Shown here piece after piece: positions 29,911-38,083 of a DNA stretch of 64,000 nt. Source of the DNA: Snodgrassella communis (lineage in GTDB: Bacteria; Pseudomonadota; Gammaproteobacteria; Burkholderiales; Neisseriaceae); assembly GCF_914768045.1 (NCBI RefSeq), contig NZ_CAJZCD010000002.1:372001-436000 (forward strand), read 5' to 3'. Position 1 is the first letter of the stretch. The number at the start of each line of letters is the position of its first letter. The notes beneath the pieces were generated by a model. The model was not told the DNA's origin. It did no database searches and saw nothing but the letters and a program-made list of their open reading frames with translations. The position numbers and the translations under genes are program-made.

Positions 29911-30288
29911 CTATTGCATAATTACGGTGCTGTCCGCTTCCTCTGATGCCGCTGGGTCTGACTGGCCAGCGGCAATCGATTTTGAACGTAGAGCTTCCAT
30001 ACTGGTTAAAATTGACTGATAATCTTCTGAGGCAAGGTTGTGCAACAGAAATTCAACACTCAGGTTTTCGGCATCAATACCAGAAACTTCTAATTGTTGT
30101 GCCCAATAAGCCAGTGTGGTTAAAATGGCTTTTTTAGCCCCTGATACCTCTTCAATCAAACCAGTTTCTTCCAGTACTTCCAGTGCTTTGAGTTCATCTG
30201 CCAAAGTCAATGGCTTAACAGTATAATCAAAATACATCTGGCCATTGTACGCCAGACCATAAACCAGTTTTCCAGTCTCTTTTAACAT
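29911..30288 (-). CDS. Tail assembly chaperone, Mu gp41 position, cluster A, 125 aa
   Basis: Small acidic protein directly after the tube gene (start overlaps its stop). The size and place fit the first tail chaperone, which coats the tape measure before the tube polymerises. LADELKALEVLEETGLIEEV and LAYWAQQLEVSGIDAENL are likely helices. Read with the –1 extension above. Confidence 0.75.
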   Translation of the reverse strand: MLKETGKLVYGLAYNGQMYFDYTVKPLTLADELKALEVLEETGLIEEVSGAKKAILTTLAYWAQQLEVSGIDAENLSVEFLLHNLASEDYQSILTSMEALRSKSIAAGQSDPAASEEADSTVIMQ

Positions 30289-30674
30289 TATTCTACCACT
30301 TTATCCAGTGCAAACATTTCAATATCACGACGTGCTTCATTTTCTACACTGTATTCTTCCGAGCATTTAGTGCTGGTGCAACCTATATAGCTGATGCGTG
30401 CTTCATCGGCATTACGGGGATAAATAGTAATTTTTGCATTAGTAATATTGTCCCAGTCAATGCCACTTTCATCCAGTGGAATGGCTGCACTCACACTCAT
30501 CGTATATTCGGTTACGCCATCTGCATAACCACGTACCTTGCCGGATTTATTCATGGTTTTAACCACCTTACGTCCGGTAGTTACTTCCGGTTTGAAGCTG
30601 ATGATTTCAACCTCACGACCATTTACTTCCATTATTACCGCACCGGCATATTTAGCGCCTGTTTTATTTGCCAT
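30288..30674 (-). CDS. Tail tube protein, Mu gpM family, cluster A, 128 aa
   Basis: Inner tube subunit. MANKTGAKYAGAVIMEVNGREVEIISFKPEVTTGRKVV resembles Mu M-type tubes, and the length is close to Mu M. The track start at 30689 adds MKGKN; ATG 30674 has AAAGGA 7 bases upstream and is preferred. It is preceded by a hairpin between sheath and tube. Confidence 0.85.
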   Translation of the reverse strand: MANKTGAKYAGAVIMEVNGREVEIISFKPEVTTGRKVVKTMNKSGKVRGYADGVTEYTMSVSAAIPLDESGIDWDNITNAKITIYPRNADEARISYIGCTSTKCSEEYSVENEARRDIEMFALDKVVE

Positions 30675-30694
30675 ATTTTTTCCTTTCAATAGAC

Positions 30695-30721
30695 AAGGTG
30701 TTAACCTTAAACTAACACCTT
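30695..30721 (-). promoter_or_regulatory. Stem-loop between sheath and tube genes
   Basis: Arms AAGGTGTTA / TAACACCTT with a 9-base spacer just upstream of the tube ribosome binding site. It lacks a good T-run, so it is more likely an RNA processing or stability element, or a weak attenuator, than a full terminator. Confidence 0.5.
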
Positions 30722-30732
30722 ATATGATTAAT

Positions 30733-32166
30733 TTATAAATACAGATCCACACGCGCAGCCAACACATGCAATCCGTTGACTACATCAGCAGGAATAACCG
30801 CATCCAAGCGGTTTGGATCATTTGGATTTCGCTGTACAATCAGTTTGTCTTTATTTTCCAGAACTGCTTCAAGAATCTCAGCATTTTCACACTGATACAA
30901 TACATCCAGAATTTCTGAGCGTACTTTTAGCGGAGTACGTTCTGAGAGCTTCTCACGCGGAAAACGCAGGGCAATGCGCTGATTAACAGCATCGCGTACA
31001 TAGTCAAGTGTGCGAATTGTTGTGATATCCAGTAAAGCCGGATCATCTGTACCCGTAGCATTTTTCACATAGGTAGATACAGCACGCATAATCTGCACAC
31101 GATTGTTTACAATCTGCAAAGGCGTTAGCCCGTTATATAGCGCACTATTAAACTCAGCAAACAACGGCCAATTGGCATCAGTTGTTTTTCTCAGCCCTTT
31201 GATTTCCAGTGTATTGAGTGGACGAGCCGGGTCAGTTTCACCAGCAATTACTGCCGCATAGCCTGCTGCAATAATGGCATTGCCTTCCATAGCATTTTTA
31301 TACCAGGCTATGGTAATGCGGCCACTATTGATATCTTTAGCAAAGGCAGTGCCTGTACTGAGCGTACCGCGCCAGCCCATTACACCGATACAACCACGTT
31401 TTTCAATTGCATTAGATACCAGATCAATATGATCAGACAATTTTCTGGCATTTAAACTATCGGTAAAAGCATTACAGATAATATGGTAATGTTTGCCAGC
31501 TACCTGCTCAAGAGCAGGACCGATATCCTGATCCCCATAACCACCTTGAAATGGCTTGATATCCAGAGAAACGTCGGCCAGACTAACATTTTCTGCACTA
31601 AAAGATGCCAATAAGGCAATTTCATTACCAATCGATCCAGAATTTCTGGCTGTGAGTTTGATTGTATAACCATCAGCCTCAGCTACTGCCAGCGTATTTG
31701 CGCTATTGATAATATCAACCATTCTATCGATAATATTTAAAGTATCATCATTACTGCTTACTGTAATTTGGCAGTCAATTCCACCAATAGTTATGGTTAG
31801 AATACCAGAATTATTAAGCGAATTTGCAAAGACTACAGATACACTTGCGGTGGCAGCAGTACTTTGTCCTACATCATTAACACCAATTATGGTTAAATCC
31901 AGATAGGGATTATTCACAAATGCCTGTTTGACACAATGATAAGCCCAAGAACCATGCCCAAACAAAGTAGCGGCATCAGCATCACTGAATAATTGTACTG
32001 GTGTCAGTGCTGGCTGCTTACCCTCAGGCAACATAGGTGCAATCAGCAACATTTTTTGGGGATTAGCTGGCAAGCCTCTTACGGCAGTACGCGTATTGAA
32101 TTCAATATACCGGCCTGGTACACGAATATCATTGCGCACAGTATCAAACTGAATATTATCAATCAT
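30733..32166 (-). CDS. Contractile tail sheath, Mu gpL family, cluster A, 477 aa
   Basis: Length near Mu L (495). VRNDIRVPGRYIEFNTRTAVRGLPANPQKMLLI at the N-terminus and the C-terminal segment PREKLSERTPLKVRSEILDVL are typical of the sheath family. Sheath subunits contract and drive the tube through the envelope. Start overlaps the gp38-like stop by 4 bases (ATGA). Confidence 0.93.
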   Translation of the reverse strand: MIDNIQFDTVRNDIRVPGRYIEFNTRTAVRGLPANPQKMLLIAPMLPEGKQPALTPVQLFSDADAATLFGHGSWAYHCVKQAFVNNPYLDLTIIGVNDVGQSTAATASVSVVFANSLNNSGILTITIGGIDCQITVSSNDDTLNIIDRMVDIINSANTLAVAEADGYTIKLTARNSGSIGNEIALLASFSAENVSLADVSLDIKPFQGGYGDQDIGPALEQVAGKHYHIICNAFTDSLNARKLSDHIDLVSNAIEKRGCIGVMGWRGTLSTGTAFAKDINSGRITIAWYKNAMEGNAIIAAGYAAVIAGETDPARPLNTLEIKGLRKTTDANWPLFAEFNSALYNGLTPLQIVNNRVQIMRAVSTYVKNATGTDDPALLDITTIRTLDYVRDAVNQRIALRFPREKLSERTPLKVRSEILDVLYQCENAEILEAVLENKDKLIVQRNPNDPNRLDAVIPADVVNGLHVLAARVDLYL

Positions 32167-32351
32167 TCCTTTACTCCTGTTTCATTATTTAAATTTTCTG
32201 CGACCATGGTTAAGTCACCATCAGTTACCGAACAGTGGTAATAAAGACTGTCTGGAACCTTAACCGTGTTATTAGTTATATAAGAATTAGCGCGATTTTC
32301 CTTTGGCACGCGTAAACCATCTGCTACTTGAACTAGCATTTTCTCTTTCAT
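32163..32351 (-). CDS. DUF2635 protein, Mu gp38 family, 62 aa
   Basis: Short protein at the Mu gp38 position between gp37 and sheath; MLVQVADGLRVPKENR matches the DUF2635 start and makes the Met at residue 5 (32339) a likely real start. Role in the tail is unknown. ATGA overlap with the sheath gene. Confidence 0.75.
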   Translation of the reverse strand: MKEKMLVQVADGLRVPKENRANSYITNNTVKVPDSLYYHCSVTDGDLTMVAENLNNETGVKE

Positions 32352-32382
32352 ATTCGATGGTTACGAATCAGTCTTGTATATT

Positions 32383-32955
32383 TTATTTTTTATATTCAAT
32401 ACTCAAAGAATCAAATTGTGCTGGCACTTCAGATTGCTTGCCTTTAAACAGACTGAATAAATAATCTGGATTATCTACATCAGTGGTGTATTCTGGATAA
32501 TGATCACTTTCAAGCCCATAAATATCACACGCGGCTTCAAATTCAACCACGACTATATCTAAATTATCTGGTGGAGAGATAAACAGAGGACGTACTGTCT
32601 TAGGCTGTAAACCAAAACTGTTTAATTCTTCATGTAACCTCTGACCAGCAAGCAGACGTAAAACCGCATAAACCAGATTATTTATATCCGCATTTGGATT
32701 AGACGGCACATCTGTAAGACGATTACATATACAAACCACATAGAGTCCGGCACTCAGTTCGAATCGTAGCCGTTCAGAACCTTTGGCTTTTACCTGTGCC
32801 TGATTAAAGGTTAATAAAATAGCCGGTTTTTTTCTTATTTTGGTTAAGACCTCTTTATTTTCCAGCCCACCGAAATACAAACTAACCTCATTAACCATCG
32901 AGCCCAGCCCTTGTTTCAGGCGTGTGATGATTTCACTTTGGATTTTGTTTAGCAC
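32383..32955 (-). CDS. Tail terminator-type protein, Mu gp37 (DUF1834) family, 190 aa
   Basis: First gene of cluster A. LNKIQSEIITRLKQGL and PAILLTFNQAQVKAKGSERLRFELSAGLYVVCI fit DUF1834/Gp37, a protein thought to close the tail tube. In the absence of a head it would cap the particle. The start in the track is GTG; an AAAGGAG lies about 14 bases upstream, longer than normal, so the exact start is unsure. Confidence 0.8.
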   Translation of the reverse strand: MLNKIQSEIITRLKQGLGSMVNEVSLYFGGLENKEVLTKIRKKPAILLTFNQAQVKAKGSERLRFELSAGLYVVCICNRLTDVPSNPNADINNLVYAVLRLLAGQRLHEELNSFGLQPKTVRPLFISPPDNLDIVVVEFEAACDIYGLESDHYPEYTTDVDNPDYLFSLFKGKQSEVPAQFDSLSIEYKK

Positions 32956-33283
32956 AGCTAATTTATTTACTCCTTTCTTTAAATTATTTATTTAATATAA
33001 TTTGTATAAATGTAATTTATTTTTGTTTTACCCTGATTTATATTGTTTTAATACAGACTAATCTGAGTAATTGCTTATAATAAGTTACGTAGTTATACAA
33101 TTTCACTTTAACGAAAAATAAATTTCTCTGGCTGCCCAGATATCTATTTAAATACTTAAATTCGGATGTAAACTGCACTGTAATAACAGATTCTCAATAA
33201 CAGGAACCTGCCTTCCTGAGACTTTAATACACTAAGGCAAGCAATAGGTGCTTGCCTGTAAATGATGATTTATTATTTAAATA
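32956..33283. promoter_or_regulatory. Leader of cluster A / end of cluster B
   Basis: AT-rich, no gene seen. It holds a hairpin AGGCAAGC / GCTTGCCT at about 33235–33257 after the cluster B chaperone, without a T-run on the – strand. A promoter for cluster A must lie here if the operons are transcribed separately; I cannot name a convincing –35/–10 pair. Confidence 0.4.
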
Positions 33284-33925
33284 TTAAATTGTGCGTGCTT
33301 CTTCCCATATTTCAAATACATGATCTGGTTGAATTTGTAAAATGCCGGTCAGAAAATTCCACCATAATTCATTTGCCAATGAAAAAGCTTGCGTTTCCAG
33401 AATGTAATTACGAATTTTGATTGATTCTATACCTGTCATGGCCTTTTCAACAGCTTCAATCAAGGCGTCTTTCTTTGTACCCAAGCTGATTTCCAGCTGA
33501 GAAAGCATTTGCATGCGAGACAAAGTACCGGTAGTACTGCGTTTATTCTGTAAGCGTAACTGTGCAGCATCAGCTTTTTCTACCCAGCTATTCGCTTTCT
33601 CTGACCATTGATGATAAATATCAGGGCAAGGCATGGTGGTCACAGTAGCAGGTAATACGCCCGGTTCATCGATTGTTACTACTTCGCCTGTTTCCTTGCT
33701 GTATACCGTTTCGCCTCGATGGTCTTCGATATACTGCCAGTTATCGCCAGCCCACTGTGCAATAAAGCCTTTTTTAGACACCGGTTCTTCAGCCTGAATA
33801 CACAGTCTGGGAATCAGATAATGGCCGTTATTTTCCAGAGGATCCAAATCTGCTGTAGTCATACCAACAAAGTAGTTGTTTTCATCTAGTTGGCATACAG
33901 GGATAGAGGGAGCGTATTTTTTCAT
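33284..33925 (-). CDS. Tail fibre assembly chaperone, cluster B, 213 aa
   Basis: The N-terminal half is Tfa-like (PRLCIQAEEPVSKKGFIAQWAGDNWQYIEDHRGE), and the C-terminal half (KKDALIEAVEKAM, IRNYILETQAFSL, IWEEART) is homologous to the cluster A chaperone. It lies 9 bases after the fibre gene. Assists fibre folding and may stay bound at the tip. Confidence 0.85.
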   Translation of the reverse strand: MKKYAPSIPVCQLDENNYFVGMTTADLDPLENNGHYLIPRLCIQAEEPVSKKGFIAQWAGDNWQYIEDHRGETVYSKETGEVVTIDEPGVLPATVTTMPCPDIYHQWSEKANSWVEKADAAQLRLQNKRSTTGTLSRMQMLSQLEISLGTKKDALIEAVEKAMTGIESIKIRNYILETQAFSLANELWWNFLTGILQIQPDHVFEIWEEARTI

Positions 33926-33934
33926 TTTTAATCC

Positions 33935-34792
33935 TTAAATTTTAATACAGGCTAATAATGCAATATTGCGTGGACGATTTTCGTTTGCCGTAGGTACAAC
34001 CCTACTGGCATCAAAACCAAAGTCATCCGTCATATTTATTTTACCATCCGCCCTAGCGTCCACTGCATCCCGCGTACCATTATCAAAAAATGGACCACTA
34101 AAGCTATCAAAATACACTTGCCCACCACTACAATAACCTTTAATATTTCTAATCGCATCTCCTTGTTCACTACCAAATATTCTTCCAGAATCTATATTTT
34201 TTCCGTCATCCCAAGCCCTAAGAAAATAACCTCTTAAATCTGGTAAATTAAATGTGGTTTTACCATCTCCTGCACCAAATCTAGTGCCAATGCTTGCAAA
34301 TAGATTGGCATATAGTGTACGGGATACAGCTGCACCATTGGCTTTTAACCAGCCGACCGGAGCAGAAGTCATGGCAAAATACTGTACTGCACCAGCAGGA
34401 GTAGCGTTAATATCCGTACTACCATCAAATGGCACACCATTGATTGTACGTACTGTTTTCAATCTCGATGCTGTTTCAGCATTGCCGGACGTATCCTGAT
34501 TCCCGCGCTTGTTCACTCCAGGTAAATCAATATCTGCCGAACCATCGAATTCTACACCACCCACTTTTCTGGCATCGCTTAGTCTATCAGCAGTGTTTGC
34601 TCTTTTAGCCAGCTCCGCATTTGCAGCCGTAGCTGATTTATCCAGTTTATTGTCCTTTAACCATTTAGTTCGGTTGGCCAGCTGGCGAGTGGGTACATTA
34701 TCGATACCATTTTCACCCCCCAATACCGGATCGGATGTTTCCCATTGATAAATGCCCTCTTCCCAGAACGAAGTTTCTTTTAAATTTGCCAT
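33935..34792 (-). CDS. Tail fibre protein with collar domain, cluster B, 285 aa
   Basis: N-terminus MANLKETSFWEEGIYQWE attaches to the baseplate; the middle repeats FDGSADIDLPGVNKRGNQDTSGNA resemble those of cluster A; residues about 145–205 are a Tail_Collar domain (TSAPVGWLKANGAAVSRTLYANLF, FNLPDLRGYFLRAWDDG). The short C-terminal part after it forms the tip. Two broken copies of the fibre start lie upstream, so the cassette has been recombined. Confidence 0.9.
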   Translation of the reverse strand: MANLKETSFWEEGIYQWETSDPVLGGENGIDNVPTRQLANRTKWLKDNKLDKSATAANAELAKRANTADRLSDARKVGGVEFDGSADIDLPGVNKRGNQDTSGNAETASRLKTVRTINGVPFDGSTDINATPAGAVQYFAMTSAPVGWLKANGAAVSRTLYANLFASIGTRFGAGDGKTTFNLPDLRGYFLRAWDDGKNIDSGRIFGSEQGDAIRNIKGYCSGGQVYFDSFSGPFFDNGTRDAVDARADGKINMTDDFGFDASRVVPTANENRPRNIALLACIKI

Positions 34793-34804
34793 TAAATCAT
34801 TCCT

Positions 34805-34910
34805 TTGTTAAACAAAGTTTCTTTTAAATCTGCCATTAAGCAGTTCCTTTAGTAAATGAGTCATCACACTCCACCACTTCATTGTGCTGCAATAGCACCT
34901 AGCTGGATTT
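34805..34910 (-). pseudogene. Remnant of a second gpI 3' end plus a fibre start
   Basis: The – strand reads VLLQHNEVVECDDSFTKGTA then a stop, homologous to the gpI C-terminus (LQHNGLAQRDGSFNKGTA), followed by ATGGCAGATTTAAAAGAAAC, a fibre-gene start (MADLKETLF) that ends after a few codons. Compare the same junction at 35899–35985. This is a duplicated and decayed gpI/fibre junction. Confidence 0.8.
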
Positions 34911-34954
34911 GATGATATGCTTTCACTATCAACAACAAAGAAAGATAGTAAAAT

Positions 34955-35305
34955 ATGAAACAAGTTCTATTTATTTTATGTTGCTGTATGTCTTTATCTG
35001 CTTGTGGAAGCAGTACAAGTGGTCTTCCACAAAACTGTCAGGATGTATTTAAGCGCTGGGATGAATTAATTGTTAAGCTTGAAGCTAACAGTAATATTCC
35101 CTCTTCCTATGTGCAGCAGGAAAAAGAGGAACGCTTACGTATGCTGAAGTTAGCTCGAAAAATTGAAACCCAAAAACAAGCAGGAATTTGCGAGTTTGCC
35201 AGACGTGCTGTTGATGAAAAATTGCAGGCATTAGCTTCGGGTCCTGATGGTCTTAACGAGCATATTAAAAAAATGGAAATAATGTATAACCGTAAATATG
35301 AATAA
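34955..35305 (+). CDS. Small lipoprotein inside the fibre cassette, 116 aa
   Basis: The only rightward gene in the tail island. Lipoprotein signal MKQVLFILCCCMSLSAC with lipobox LSAC (Cys17). The mature part is charged and helical with two further cysteines (NCQDVF, GICEFA). I do not recognise it with certainty; it resembles small DUF5339-like lipoproteins. It has its own terminator and sits between the two scarred fibre junctions, so it looks like a cargo (moron) gene expressed by the lysogen. A role in protecting the producer from its own particles is possible but unproven. Confidence 0.7.
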   Translation: MKQVLFILCCCMSLSACGSSTSGLPQNCQDVFKRWDELIVKLEANSNIPSSYVQQEKEERLRMLKLARKIETQKQAGICEFARRAVDEKLQALASGPDGLNEHIKKMEIMYNRKYE

Positions 35306-35311
35306 ATTTAA

Positions 35312-35345
35312 AAGCACTCAATCTAATCTTTATTGAGTGCTCAAA
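35312..35345. terminator. Terminator after the small lipoprotein
   Basis: Stem AGCACTCAAT / ATTGAGTGCT with a 9-base loop, A-rich before and a mixed T/A tail after. It lies between convergent genes 34955–35305 (+) and 35350–35724 (–). Confidence 0.75.
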
Positions 35346-35349
35346 TTTA

Positions 35350-35724
35350 TCACATAAATCCTGCTGCTTCATAAAGCGCAATTTGTACAGGAGACTTATA
35401 ACCTACGGCTGCACTATTAACTACAGCACTGTACTGTCTATTGCCACGCAGAACGCCAATCCAGTCTGAGGCATGTGCATCAGCCGTATCTAATGCGACT
35501 TTTATAAGCTCAGCCCATGAACTATAAATTTTACTATAAAAAATCTCAAAAACTGCATGAACGCCGATCATAGCTGTAGAACCATCTCGGATTTTGGTGA
35601 GCACCTCATCCATCAGGCGAATTACATCATCGCTTATATTCTCGATACTGTTACACTGCATCGAACCACTCCACAGCGTATTAATTATCATGACATATTC
35701 GGATTTCAATTGATTATTAATCAT
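35350..35724 (-). CDS. Unknown protein in the fibre cassette, 124 aa
   Basis: No family recognised. ATG 35724 is preceded by AAAAGGAGTTAAATT, an excellent ribosome binding site, which argues for a real gene. Predicted mostly helical, without signal peptide or obvious membrane segment; DDVIRLMDEVLTKIRDGS and AVFEIFYSKIYSSWAELIKVAL are amphipathic. It lies between the gpI/fibre-remnant junction and the + strand lipoprotein. Cargo or immunity-type function is a guess only. Confidence 0.55.
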   Translation of the reverse strand: MINNQLKSEYVMIINTLWSGSMQCNSIENISDDVIRLMDEVLTKIRDGSTAMIGVHAVFEIFYSKIYSSWAELIKVALDTADAHASDWIGVLRGNRQYSAVVNSAAVGYKSPVQIALYEAAGFM

Positions 35725-35811
35725 AATTTAACTCCTTTTCATTGTCTTGTAGAATTGAGCGAAAAACATTGTTTTCAAAAAAGAATTTAACGTACAGGAT
35801 TTGTGTGTACT

Positions 35812-35919
35812 ATTGGTTTTTAAGCTGCCTACCGAAGTAGAAGTCATTGCAAAACACTGTACTGCTTTCCCATTGATAAACGCCTTTGTCACAGAACAAA
35901 GTTTCTTTTAAACTTGCCA
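35812..35919 (-). pseudogene. Deleted tail fibre gene remnant
   Basis: Begins MASLKETLFCDKGVYQWE, homologous to the intact fibre start, then jumps to DNA matching the internal AVQYFAMTSAPVGW region of the intact fibre in a shifted frame, and stops at TAG after 36 codons. It is an internally deleted older fibre copy directly after gpI. Confidence 0.85.
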
Positions 35920-36498
35920 TTAAGCAGTTCCTTTGTTAAACGAGCCATCGCGCTGTGCCAGTCCATTGTGTTGCAGCGGTACGGCGGTATAGTCCAGACT
36001 AGCCAGCACGCAGCGCGCCGGCGCAAAAGCAGCCAGCGTATGCCGCAATAAAGCGGCCTGTTGATTGGTAATCGGTCTATTCAGCAAAATACGGTAATGT
36101 GCCCAGTAAGTATTATGTCCATGCACATATAAACCGGAGCGCAGAATATTACCGTTGTGCTGTTGATGATTGAGTCCTTCAATAATGGTGATTTCACCAA
36201 AGCCGAGACGGCGAACAATTTCTCTGAGTGACCAAGGCGTGCCCTTGCTGCGATGCAGTTCGTATGCCCCTTTTATCAGTTTGCGTTTGGCCTGATCGCT
36301 TTCTGCCAACCAGTAACCATTTACACCAAGAATACAGTGGCTTTCAGCCTGCAGCTCAAGATGATCTGCTAGCACTAAATTTACCAGCCGTGGCATCAGC
36401 TGTGGCGTACTGATCAGTTCCAGACGCAAGCCCAGAGCAGCCAATGCCTGCATGCGCTGGTCTCGCTCAATTACTGTGGCATAAGTCAGCTTAGCCAT
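35920..36498 (-). CDS. Tail protein I, P2 gpI family, cluster B, 192 aa
   Basis: RDQRMQALAALGLRLELISTPQLMPRLVNLVLADHLELQ and GTPWSLREIVRRLGFGEITIIEG are gpI signatures. It connects wedge and fibre in the P2 baseplate. It overlaps gpJ by 8 bases. Its 3' end is duplicated in decayed form at about 34840–34905. Confidence 0.9.
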   Translation of the reverse strand: MAKLTYATVIERDQRMQALAALGLRLELISTPQLMPRLVNLVLADHLELQAESHCILGVNGYWLAESDQAKRKLIKGAYELHRSKGTPWSLREIVRRLGFGEITIIEGLNHQQHNGNILRSGLYVHGHNTYWAHYRILLNRPITNQQAALLRHTLAAFAPARCVLASLDYTAVPLQHNGLAQRDGSFNKGTA

Positions 36499-37636
36499 CC
36501 ACAGCCTCCTCTGCTATGGTGAGGTCTAAGTTAGTGCAGTGCGCCCATGTACCGGCTGCAACCGTAGTCAGTTCAAGTCCTGGCGTCGACACGTTATAGA
36601 CACCATCAACCTTCAATAAAGACTGAATTACCAGTGGTACTACATCTACCCCTAACCGCTGCTCCCGACTGCTTTGATATTGCTGCCATGCAGCTTTAGC
36701 CGCAGCCAGTACCGCCTGAGCATCAGCACCAACAAACAAAGTTAATGTTGCCGCAACCTGATAATTGAAAATTTTTGGTGCACGTACAACTACCTGATCA
36801 CATAACGGGCGTACACGCTCATTCGATAGTGCTGTCTGTACCTGATGAATCAGCTCCATTGAAGGCAGCCCGGTTTTAGTAAGTATGGTTACTGCCACTA
36901 CACCACCTAAGGGCTTGCCCTCTTTATCCGTATCGTTAGTCACATAAACATCAATAATGTCCTGACTGACCTGACGGGTAAAATACTCATAAGCACCAAC
37001 CGGACCGGCCACTGAAAACGATTCTGGTGCCAGTAGAATGCGTATCCGATAGGCATCATCACTTTCAACATCCACACCACCACTTGAAGTGGTGATATTG
37101 CTAACTTTGACCTCAGCAATATCAGACAGATGGTCTGCTAAAGTATTAATCTGCCCAGCTGACCAGCCATTTCCCACCACCCCAGTTGACTGACAGACAG
37201 CAACCAGCTCAATGCTGCTATTGGTAGCAGTAAGCAAACCTGCTTCAACAGTGGCAAATATCAGTGAATCTACAGTGACTCTGGTTCCTTTTGGAATCAC
37301 CACCTGTTCTTTGCCGGCCAGTTTGGCCTGAAAACGCAACGTTGTTTGTGCCGGCTGTGCCTGCAAACGCGGGGTATGAACATCATCTCCGCATAAATCC
37401 AGCATCAGCCCAGTAGCGAAGCGCACATGCTGCTGCCGGTAAGCTTCATTGACCTGCTGCCGGGTGAGTGCCTCACGATAGGCATAGGTATTAATCAGCA
37501 AACGCTCAATATGCGCCGGCTGTAATACCTTGCCAGTACGATTTTGATAATCTGTTATCGTATCGGCCAGAATGGTTGCCAGATCATCTTCAACTATTTT
37601 TACATCCGCCCGCGCGAGCTTAGTTAAATCTGTCAT
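36491..37636 (-). CDS. Baseplate wedge protein J, P2 gpJ family, cluster B, 381 aa
   Basis: Baseplate_J domain: VEDDLATILADTITDYQNRTGKVLQPAHIERLLINTYAYREALTRQQVNEAYRQ, LMLDLCGDDV and SGGVDVESDDAYRIRILLAPESFSVAGPVGAYEYF. Longer than P2 J (302) because the C-terminal part is extended. ATGA overlap with gpW upstream. Confidence 0.92.
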   Translation of the reverse strand: MTDLTKLARADVKIVEDDLATILADTITDYQNRTGKVLQPAHIERLLINTYAYREALTRQQVNEAYRQQHVRFATGLMLDLCGDDVHTPRLQAQPAQTTLRFQAKLAGKEQVVIPKGTRVTVDSLIFATVEAGLLTATNSSIELVAVCQSTGVVGNGWSAGQINTLADHLSDIAEVKVSNITTSSGGVDVESDDAYRIRILLAPESFSVAGPVGAYEYFTRQVSQDIIDVYVTNDTDKEGKPLGGVVAVTILTKTGLPSMELIHQVQTALSNERVRPLCDQVVVRAPKIFNYQVAATLTLFVGADAQAVLAAAKAAWQQYQSSREQRLGVDVVPLVIQSLLKVDGVYNVSTPGLELTTVAAGTWAHCTNLDLTIAEEAVDG

Positions 37637-38004
37637 TTACGTACCAATCCAATATCTGTTTGATAAATTTCACCAGCTACCTCCTCAGCTATACGCCAGT
37701 AGACTGTTATCGTTAAATTAGGTGCATGACCCGCAAAGCCAACTCTTTCCACTACCACACGCTTTTCCCATGTTTGAATGGCCAGAATCACCTCTCGCGT
37801 CACCCCGGGAATAAATACATCTTCGGGCATATCCAGATAATCCAGATGGCTGGAACCAAAAGTCGGGCGGGTTACATCGCTTCCCTTACGTGTCATCAGA
37901 ATATTCAAAATACATTGATTTATATCATCAATGCCAGTCACAATATCGCAGCCACATTCCAGTGGTGCTAACTGCCAGTGGCGAGTGCGCGGTGTAATTG
38001 TCAT
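37633..38004 (-). CDS. Baseplate wedge protein W, gp25-like, cluster B, 123 aa
   Basis: GPW_gp25 family: DDINQCILNILMTRKGSDVTRPTFGSSHLDYLD, then IQTWEKRVVVERV. The track start at 38109 runs through a terminator; ATG 38004 (MTITPRTRHWQLAPL) is the natural start, with GGAAAAG before it. Confidence 0.88.
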   Translation of the reverse strand: MTITPRTRHWQLAPLECGCDIVTGIDDINQCILNILMTRKGSDVTRPTFGSSHLDYLDMPEDVFIPGVTREVILAIQTWEKRVVVERVGFAGHAPNLTITVYWRIAEEVAGEIYQTDIGLVRK

Positions 38005-38021
38005 AACGCTTTTCCAGTAAT

Positions 38022-38055
38022 AAAAAATCCCTGCCATCAATGACAGGGATAAAAA
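38022..38055 (-). terminator. Leftward terminator between gpV and gpW
   Basis: Stem ATCCCTGTCAT / ATGGCAGGGAT then TTTTTTATT on the – strand. It is inside the cluster B operon, so full expression of W, J, I and fibre needs read-through or a promoter downstream. Confidence 0.88.
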
Positions 38056-38083
38056 TAGGTTTGAATAAGCTGTTAGCAGAACA

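Noticed and set aside
32956-33283. Terminator at 33235–33257
   Set aside because: Hairpin is clear but no T-run follows on the strand of the tail genes.
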